From Omphalotus guepiniiformis (Eukaryota > Basidiomycota > Agaricomycetes > Agaricales > Omphalotaceae), in the NCBI GenBank assembly GCA_028554645.1, contig JAQOOI010000064.1, positions 2,294,001 through 2,358,000 on the forward strand: a stretch of DNA of 64,000 nt, written 5' to 3'. The notes under the pieces are model-generated. The model was not told the origin of the DNA and searched no databases. It saw only the letters and a program-made list of their open reading frames with translations. Below are positions 56,860-64,000 of this stretch, in pieces. The position numbers and the translations under genes were made by a program. Numbering within the stretch: position 1 is the stretch's first letter; each line of letters opens with the position of its first letter.

Positions 56860-57147
56860 ATGTACTACACATACTTGGCCCGCAGAAAGGTGAGCCAATT
56901 TCGCATGATCTTGTAATTTACGTGATTCTCATATCGTTCAACTTTCTAGACTCTCTTTGCATGGGCAACCATAGAAGCAACTCTTGCTGGCTTGGTCATC
57001 TCGCAATATAGAACGCCAAGGTGCGCTCATTCCCATCGTGGACATCGAACTTATATGCTTAAATTTCTCTCTCCAAGCCTTGGCGCTGCAGGCGCTCAGC
57101 TTGCTCAGCTTAGACTCGCCCGTGAAGGGCTTGCCGCTGGTCACTAA
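56860..57147 (+). CDS. Small 56-residue protein, unknown
   Basis: Three exons, 56860-56889, 56950-57020 and 57078-57147, sum to 171 nt with consistent phases and canonical splice sites. The protein begins MYYTYLARRKTLFAWATIEA, continues TLAGLVISQYRTP, and ends in a Leu/Ala/Gln/Arg helix (LAQLRLAREGLAAGH). A moderately hydrophobic helix near residues 12-29 could be a membrane or peptide-type segment. I recognise no family. Support comes from the upstream TATA box, good splice sites and an amphipathic, non-random translation; without expression evidence it stays tentative. Confidence 0.45.
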
Positions 57148-57595
57148 TCGGCGACGTAGAGCTCTGGTCATTGAGACCACATCGACTTTGTCTGAAAGAC
57201 TCCTCCGGATAGACTGTTGGGGTTGAACGTGGCTCTATACCTTGCAGACTTTGCATTGCTATTCCCTTACTATTGTATCTATAATAATCAATGTAAAATA
57301 TGCTGCTTTTATTGCAACCGATATACGTTTTCTTCTAAGGACATCTGAGCATGGATTGATTCATTAATATAGAGCGATTCTTAAGAATTTTCAAAAATTC
57401 AGTAGGAAATATTCTATCTTTCTCGCTTTGAGTTTCCAATTCATTATACCCGCCACTCACTGGCGTCAATTACTTATTTAGTTCGATTTATAGCAACTGG
57501 TAAGTATGGAAAACCTCAGAGTGTTTCGCACTCGTGAAGCTTGACGCGTAGCGCTCGTACCGCATTGGTAGGCGCTGGGGCACAGTTTATTCCCA
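57148..57595. other. Intergenic region
   Basis: About 450 bases, AT-rich between 57240 and 57480; no gene seen. Confidence 0.5.
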
Positions 57596-59677
57596 TTGAT
57601 GTTGAATGGTAGCAACGACCATCTTGTAGCATCACATTCCGACAGCGACTCAAGCTTTGAATTTCTCTCTGAAGATTCCCACTCCTCCTTTTCAGCGCCA
57701 CCGTCCGCACGATCAACTGCGACAGCCCACCCCTCGGAGAACTCGACCAACCACACTCGTTCACGAAATCTTCAATCCGAGGACTCTGATAGTTTTTCAG
57801 ATACTCAGAATAACGAGATAGAACAAATGGCAATTCTCTCGCCTAGAAACAGTAATTACGAGCGGCTAGAAGGCGGCATGGGTCCAAGTAGGACGGGCAA
57901 TAAGAAGTTTGCATGGAAGAAGTTTGCTATTGCTGCTGCTGTCATCATCGGCATCGTGTGGTTCTTTGGTCCTCGAGAGCCACGAAATGCGTTGTCGTGG
58001 GTATCAGACGAAATGGAGAACAGTGTGTAACTAGTATCTCGCTAGTCAAGCCTAATCCTCATTCACCCGCAGCTTCCACGCCTGAAAATCCTCAAAAGAC
58101 GGCTGTCGACTCTGTTAAACCTTCCAAGCCTGTTAAACCTTCCAAGCCGGAGACTAAAGTTCCAACGATACCTCCTATAGACTCTGATGACCCACTATAT
58201 AAAGGAGATGATAAACTTCCGTCTTCGAAAGGCGGTCACCCAACCTCCTTCGAAGAAGACGCTGACCCCAGTAAAACCACCTATTGCACGTCTGCCTACT
58301 CCCCGGACCGTCCTATCGTCCAATATGCTCTCATGATTGATGCCGGCTCCACTGGGTCACGGATCCATATTTACAAGTTCAATAACTGCGGACCATCGCC
58401 CTCCTACGAATACGAGGTATTTAAACAAAGACAACCAGGTCTGTCTTCGTTTGCCGGCAAACCTCTGGAAGCAGCGCAAAGCTTGGATGTCCTCCTCGAT
58501 GAAGCCAAACGTGTCGTTCCCGAGTCACTTAGAAAGTGTACCCCGGTTGCTGTGAAGGCCACTGCTGGACTTCGTCTATTGTCAGGCTCTCGAAGTCAGG
58601 ATATCCTGACTGCAGTGGAAGCAAGGATCAAAAATGAGTATCCATTCCAATTGCATGAGCCAGACGGCGTTGTCATCATGGACGGCAAAGATGAGGGTGT
58701 CTACGCATGGATTACCGCAAACTATCTCCTCAACACTATCCGTGTTGATACGCCTGTCGACACTCCCACTTATGCTGCTCTGGATCTCGGAGGGGCATCG
58801 ACGCAGATTGTATTTGAGCCCGCGTTCACACAGCCAGACTCAAAGCTAGAGGAAGGAGAACACAAGTATGACCTAGACTTTGGTGGAAGGACGCATGTGT
58901 TGTACCAGCACTCCTATTTGGGATATGGTTTAATGCGTGCACGACAACATGTACACCAATTGGTGGAGTTCATGTTTTCCCTCAGGAATCCTGGGTCAGG
59001 GGATGTGGACACCATGCCACCCACTATCGGCAACCCCTGTCTGGCTCGAGGTACACGGAAGACTGTCGACGTCGAGGATGAAAGAACCAAGACAGTAAGG
59101 TCGGTGACGATGGATGGTGAAGAAATCGGTAGTTTTGAAGCCTGCAACCGGGTCGTCGAACTCGTCATGGCTAAGGATTCGTGAGTACCTTGCTATTTGC
59201 TACAATTCAAGTTCTTATAACAGCGACAACAGTATCTGCGAACTCAAGCCATGCTCATTTAATGGTGTCTATCAACCTTCCCTCCTCGATTCGTTCCCTT
59301 CCGGCAAGGTCCTCCTCCTCTCTTATTTCTTTGATCGTATCGACCCTCTGCTCTCCAGTGGAATTGAATCCACCTCTTCAACCTCTGACAAACTGACCGT
59401 ATCCACAATCGCCTCTCTGGCGAAAGACGTCTGCTCAGGCCGAGACACTTGGCTCATGCGTTGGGGTGTCGACGCCGAACTTATGAAAGAGCTGGCGGAG
59501 CGACCCGAGTGGTGTCTTGATCTGACGTTCATGCATGCGCTGTTGAGGCTTGGATATGAATTTGGTGATGATAGAGAAGTGGTTATTGGGAAGAAGATTC
59601 AGGAGACGGAACTGGGTTGGTGTTTGGGCGCTACGATTGCAATGGTCAGTGGTGGAGAGTTGAAGTGTCGGGCTTAA
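57596..59677 (+). CDS. GDA1: Golgi guanosine/nucleoside diphosphatase, GDA1/CD39 family
   Basis: Hydrolyses GDP (and UDP) in the Golgi lumen so that nucleotide-sugar import for glycosylation can continue. Three exons (57596-57996, 58035-59180, 59224-59677) sum to 666 residues. An N-terminal Ser-rich cytoplasmic part leads to one transmembrane helix (FAIAAAVIIGIVWFF), a Pro/Lys/Ser stem and the luminal domain. The apyrase motifs are intact: DAGSTGSRIHIYKF, AVKATAGLRLLSGS, DGKDEGVYAWITANYLL, YAALDLGGASTQIVFEP and SYLGYGL. An internal Met at 57827 (MAILSPRNSNYERLEGG) is a plausible true start, since homologues I recall begin near there. The first intron is only 38 nt by the frame-preserving choice, so that junction is uncertain. 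Confidence 0.9.
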
Positions 59678-59897
59678 GTATCAGGATGTGTATGTTGTAG
59701 CAAGAGCTGCCTAGTATATGTTACTTAGGGATAGAGCGGAACTTTTATCTATCGTAATCTGTTTATTGTTCTCTTCTTCACACTGGATGATCTCGACTTG
59801 CCCCAGGTCCTTGGCAGCATGCCTCATGACGATATCTAGTTCATATACAATGATGCAAACTAATGAGGACATACAATGTCGCTATCGAGATCTTCAA
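59678..59897. other. Short intergenic region
   Basis: About 220 bases between the convergent ends of GDA1 and the oxidoreductase; nothing seen. Confidence 0.5.
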
Positions 59898-61121
59898 CTA
59901 CAAATCAATCTTCTTTCCCTCCTTTGCACTCCTAGAAATCGCATCAAGAACCTTCTTCGTTCTGACTGCGTCCTCCAAAGTCGCGTGGGAGCCCTCATTA
60001 GCAAACTCATGCCACGCTCGACCAACATTCGTCAAGCCGTCAGCGTCATTCTCGATCTTGACCTCTTCACCGTTCAAATACATCGTAGGAGGCGCAAATT
60101 GGATGAAAAAGCCCATAGGATGGTCGCTCTCCAGCCTGATACTACCTTTATCTCCATCAATTGTCCAAACTAGTGGAGTCCCACCCCTCCCAGGCCGAGT
60201 TTCTAGTCCTCCACGAAAATGGATGCTCAGCACACCACCACTGCTGAGGACACCAGCGACAGCAACTTGGGTGGCACCATTCTGCGTAATTGTCTCCCCG
60301 TTGGTGTTCCGGTGGGATCGACGAGCTGGGCGGTTGGAAATTGATTGGAAGTGATCGCAGTAACGGATGCAACAGGTCCAAGTGCAAAGATGAGCGTATC
60401 AAGTAGATGTCCAACTGCAATGTCCAGCATGGTAGCACCGTTCTCTACGAGGGTGGTGTAAGGGCTAGCAGCATTAATCAGAGGTCCCCAGGTGTACATC
60501 TCGCGCATGGGACGAGCCACCTGTAACATTCATCAGTACAGGGTAGATTTGGTGGGTCGACCGCTAGGTACTCACGACGCTGGTGGACATGACCTTGCCA
60601 ATCTCGCCAGATTTGATGATTGACGTCAACTAAGTATCAGTAATCGGTATTAGCTCGACACAAATTTAATGCAGTGAGTTCATCAACTTCCGAATTACAG
60701 GCGTGTGTCTTGCTTGAGCCCCAACTAAGGCACGTGCACCTCGCAATTTTGCAGCCTCAGCGATCTCGACGGTTTCATCAAGATTCTTGCCGACAGGCCA
60801 TTCGATGAACAGGTGTTTTCCGGCCTCGATCGCCTTTAGAGCATGCTCCTTATGATGGGTACTCTTGACTGCGATAGCGACCAAGTCAACGTCAGGAGAG
60901 TTCGCGATGCCCTCGGCGGAACCATGAAAAGCTTGGACTTTGCCACCAGTTAGTTCGGAGTACTTCTTAGCACTCGCTTCGGCGGAGGTCTGGTTGGAGG
61001 TAGAGACAGCGGTAAGCGTATACTCCGAGGAAACAGGTTGGTTCAATAGCGACGGTGCGAGCATCGTGGATGCCCAACCTTTTTCAGAGAGACCGATGAA
61101 TCCAATGCGAATGGGGGACAT
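59898..61121 (-). CDS. Gfo/Idh/MocA oxidoreductase (GAL80-like), with an apparent frameshift
   Basis: NAD(P)-dependent oxidoreductase of the Gfo/Idh/MocA type, nearest in pattern to fungal Gal80-like proteins. Exons are about 60699-61121, 60576-60629 and 59898-60520. The N-terminal Rossmann fold has IRIGFIGLSEKGWASTMLAP, then VDLVAIAVKSTHHKEHAL and the characteristic FIEWPVGKN (E-x-P loop). The C-terminal domain has GATMLDIAVGHLLDTLIFAL and RGGTPLVWTIDGDKGSIRLE. Two defects are visible. Inside exon 3 the frame breaks at a run of four C (60296-60299 on the plus strand): five would restore the expected TPTGETITQNGAT. The first junction also fits best without a canonical donor. Either the sequence has an error, a 41-nt intron skips the break, or this is a young pseudogene. 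Confidence 0.75.
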
Positions 61122-61772
61122 ATTTGGCGAGTAGATTTGAGCTTCATGGCTCGATTTTGTGGCAATTTATATAGTCTCCCACTATTTCTTCAGAAAGCAG
61201 AAGCCGACATGATAAATCGTTGCTTGTCAGATACTTTCCTTACATTCTGCTGAGCAGCTGAGTGATGCAGGAGAAGTGCGGCTGGGAAGACGGCACGCTG
61301 ATTAATTGGATGCGAGCGCGAAAGTGACAGAATTCACAAGAGTAAGCAAGTATACTGCGTGCCTTAGAAACTCGGAGTGTCGTTCCAAAAAATCAAAGCA
61401 GAGGTTCCCTGAGTCTTGAGATGAAGCTGCAGAAGCTGCAGAGACTCGAGTGAGCATGCCGAGCATGCCGAGCGTTGCAGTGGATTATTCATCGACTTAG
61501 TAAGAACGGCCAAAGAACGGCACGAATATATGAATAACGACAAAATTGAAGGCGGCAGAGATAATCGTTGATATGTAGCGGATAATAATCACGCTTGAGC
61601 TTGAAGCTTGAGCCTTGTCTCAAAAGATTTCTGAAGAAACAGTAGAAGTAGAAGTTAGAGTTGCATTAGAAGGAAATCCGCAGCTCAGTATTCGACCAAA
61701 AGGAGATACTTTAGAAGCGAAATTTCCAAAACCCTGAATTCTGAGAGGAATTCAACGCTTCCACCATTCGCA
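61122..61772. other. Divergent promoter region, oxidoreductase and LCB1
   Basis: About 650 bases between divergent starts. It contains short tandem motifs (GAAGCTGCA twice near 61424-61441, GAGCATGCC twice near 61453-61470, GCTTGA repeats near 61593-61612) but no gene. Confidence 0.5.
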
Positions 61773-63651
61773 TTGGCAGCGATGGACAGTGCCTCATCTC
61801 CCATTGAGCCCTTGGTCTCTTACGTTGCTCACGGTCTTTCGACATTAGAGAGGACCTTTTACAGACTTCCTGGCTCCGCAATTGTCGAACGATATGTCAG
61901 GAGCTCTCACCAGAACGACCCCGGTCGTACCTTTCTAGAACTAGTTCTCGTTGTTTTCGTCATTAGAACGCTGCTACAATCTCGTACGAGGGCAGACAGG
62001 AATGGCAAGAACTTCATCGAGTTCAGTGAAAAGGTGTGTAGTCGTCTTTACTCACTGAGGGGACAGGACGTAACGTTTTGTAGGAAATTGACGAACTGGT
62101 CGACGAATGGGTACCAGAGCCTCTAGGACGGCCTTTAGATGCTACTGAAGAAGCTGAACTTTCAGCTGTAGCGATAGTTGCTGGTCCAAATGGCCCTAAA
62201 CCAAAGCTCGCGAACACAGGAAAGACAGCGTTCAACTTGGCCAGTCTCAATTTCACTGGTTTGGCAGGAAATGAACACATCAAGGAACGCGCAATTGAAG
62301 CATTGAGAAAATACGGTGTCGGTAGCTGTGGTCCTGCAGGATTCTACGGAACTGTCGGTTCGTTTCCTCTTTTGCCATGTATCACTGCGTCTGCTCACGT
62401 CAAGACTTATAGATGTTCATATGGACTTGGAACGCGATATTGCCGACTTTCTTGGTACCGAAGCTTCGATTCTTTACTCGCAAGGTTTCTCGACCATCTC
62501 GTCTGTCATTCCTGCGTTCTGTAAAAGAGGAGACATCATCGTGGCCGACCGTGGTGTCACCCTAGCAATTCAGAAGGGAATCCAAATTTCACGTTCAACA
62601 GTTCGCTGGTTTGACCACAACGACTTGCGCAGTCTTGAAGATGTGTTGCAGAGCGTTGAGAAAGAAAGGCAGAAACGCAAGGGTCCTCTAACTAGACGCT
62701 TCATCGTAACTGAGGGTATCTTTGAACGTGACGGTGCTATGATTGATCTTCCAAAGCTGGTAGGATGATGTTTACATTTTTGCCCATAGTACTCACACCC
62801 AATTGTTTCTAGGTTGAACTCAAGTACAAATACAAGTACCGGCTCATCCTTGACGAAACATTCTCTTTCGGTACTGTCGGCCGAACAGGTCGAGGTTTGA
62901 CTGAACTATATAACGTCCCGGTATGTTTTCTAGCATTTACCTCTGGAAAATGATATTTATATATCTGTCCTAGGCTTCCAAGATCGACATGCTCGTGGGC
63001 TCCGTCGCCATTGGTCTCTGTGCTGGAGGTGGATTCTGTGCAGGCTCTCAAATCGTCGTCGATCACCAGGTAAGAATGAATAGTTTATCCCATACATTTT
63101 ACTCATCCAATGTCCAGCGTATCAATGGTCCTGCATTTGTGTTCTCCGCTTCTATGCCTCCCCTTCTTGCTGTCAGCGGGTCCGAGGGAATCAACATCCT
63201 CCGGTCATCCCCCTCCATCCTTATCAACCTTCACGAGAACATTCGTGTTGCGCGGTCCATCCTCGATCGCGTGGACTGCATCATTATTCCTTCTCACCCT
63301 GCTTCCCCCATTATCCACATCTACATTCGTTCGCCAAGTGCAAGTTCCCTGCATCCATCTGCGGCCGCTGTCTCTACCAGACCGTCCAATCCCTTATCTC
63401 CGATTCCCCGGGACACTCCAGTGTTCGATATTCCGACCGAGGAGAAGCTTTTACAGGACGTTGTAGAAGAGGCATTGGCCCAGGGAGTGATGATTACCAA
63501 GGCGAAGAGGCTAAGGGGCGGGATGGAGATTTCCGAAGCGAGACCTAGTATAAGGCTTGCAATGACCAGCGCACTCACGAGGAAGGAGACGGAGAAGGCT
63601 GTGGGAATTGTTAAAGCTGCACTGATCAAAGTACTTTCGAAGAGGAGATAA
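61773..63651 (+). CDS. LCB1: Serine palmitoyltransferase subunit 1
   Basis: Regulatory subunit of the ER enzyme that condenses serine with palmitoyl-CoA, the first step of sphingolipid synthesis. Six exons, 61773-62033, 62084-62357, 62413-62759, 62813-62920, 62974-63069 and 63118-63651, sum to 539 residues. An N-terminal membrane segment ([16 protein letters not shown]) precedes the AAT-I fold: [76 protein letters not shown]. In the position of the PLP lysine of LCB2 it has [20 protein letters not shown] without lysine, as expected for LCB1. MDSASSP three codons in is an alternative start. Exons are in phase throughout. Confidence 0.95.
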
Positions 63652-64000
63652 TGGTGAAGTATATTGGGTTGCGAACTTATATATGGGAACTTTTGGATAT
63701 TTATCTGGATTGGGACTCTCAATGAGTGCTCGCCTCGAAATTTATCTACTCTATCTGGCTGTACCTTGTGCACATTAATTGAATCTTAGTGGTCTTGTCC
63801 CCAGCCCAGCTACTTGTGGAATTACGAATAATTCTTCATTTGAGCTTGAACAAACGTAGATCATTGAACCACCCCCGTATTCCACTACGTACAGCTTTCA
63901 AGAATGTTATATACTCCAATGACACCTCCTGATTTGATTCAAGTACTTATATACAGAAACTATGTATCGGGTATTGAATGCATCGCCTAATAGTACACTA
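63652..64000. other. Downstream flank of LCB1
   Basis: The last 350 bases hold the LCB1 3' UTR and an AT-rich spacer. No gene is visible before the window ends. Confidence 0.5.

Noticed and set aside
57913..58030. Separate start for GDA1 in the 57913 frame
   Set aside because: Its first 39 codons are a frame-shifted shadow of the transmembrane exon; joining from the 57596 frame restores a normal type II protein.

Overview
The window is nuclear DNA of a filamentous basidiomycete, most likely an Agaricomycete (mushroom-forming, litter- or wood-decaying). The signs are about 30 closely packed genes on both strands, around 155 inferred introns mostly 45-70 nt long, a secreted CBM1-GH10 xylanase with GH16 and GH88 relatives, and families I associate with Agaricomycetes (DUF7330-like, DUF6593-like). 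There is no rRNA, no convincing tRNA, no intact transposon and no CRISPR. Gene models were built by hand: splice sites were chosen so that each protein stays in frame and keeps its family motifs, and almost all models then sum to whole codons. Single-base errors in some junction coordinates are possible.

Layout. 0-19 kb: 3' end of a uracil-DNA glycosylase (UNG1), CCR4-NOT ubiquitin ligase NOT4, mitochondrial D-lactate dehydrogenase (DLD1), a small membrane protein, CIA2 (cytosolic Fe-S assembly), a DCN1 neddylation factor, a DUF7330-like protein, a 2.1 kb gene-poor stretch and RAD18. 19-31 kb: an 18-exon CBM1-GH10 xylanase, a tiny metallothionein-like gene, a conserved fungal protein of unknown role, NTF2, a TPR plus double-CCCH protein, and a GH88 glycuronyl hydrolase with a decayed copy of its own 5' end. 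31-46 kb: dynamin VPS1, a GH16 glucanase, ARPC5, TATA-binding protein, a 2.6 kb gene-poor stretch, tryptophanyl-tRNA synthetase head-to-head with an RCC1-repeat protein, and SWI5. 46-64 kb: two tandem LOG-family genes, LCP5/neuroguidin, HAT1, a DUF6593-like gene, two tandem intronless membrane-anchored paralogues of unknown function, a 56-residue protein gene, Golgi GDA1, a Gfo/Idh/MocA oxidoreductase with a frame break, and serine palmitoyltransferase LCB1.

Most genes are unrelated housekeeping functions sharing short, often divergent promoters; I see no operon-like pathway cluster. Three are DNA-repair genes (UNG1, RAD18, SWI5) and three are secreted carbohydrate-active enzymes (GH10, GH88, GH16). 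The most unusual feature is gene structure: an apparent 2-nt exon and a 7-nt exon in the xylanase, a 9-nt exon conserved in both LOG paralogues, four GC-AG introns, and junctions in GH16 and ARPC5 that canonical splice sites cannot explain. The least understood coding content is the tandem membrane-anchored pair at 54-56 kb.
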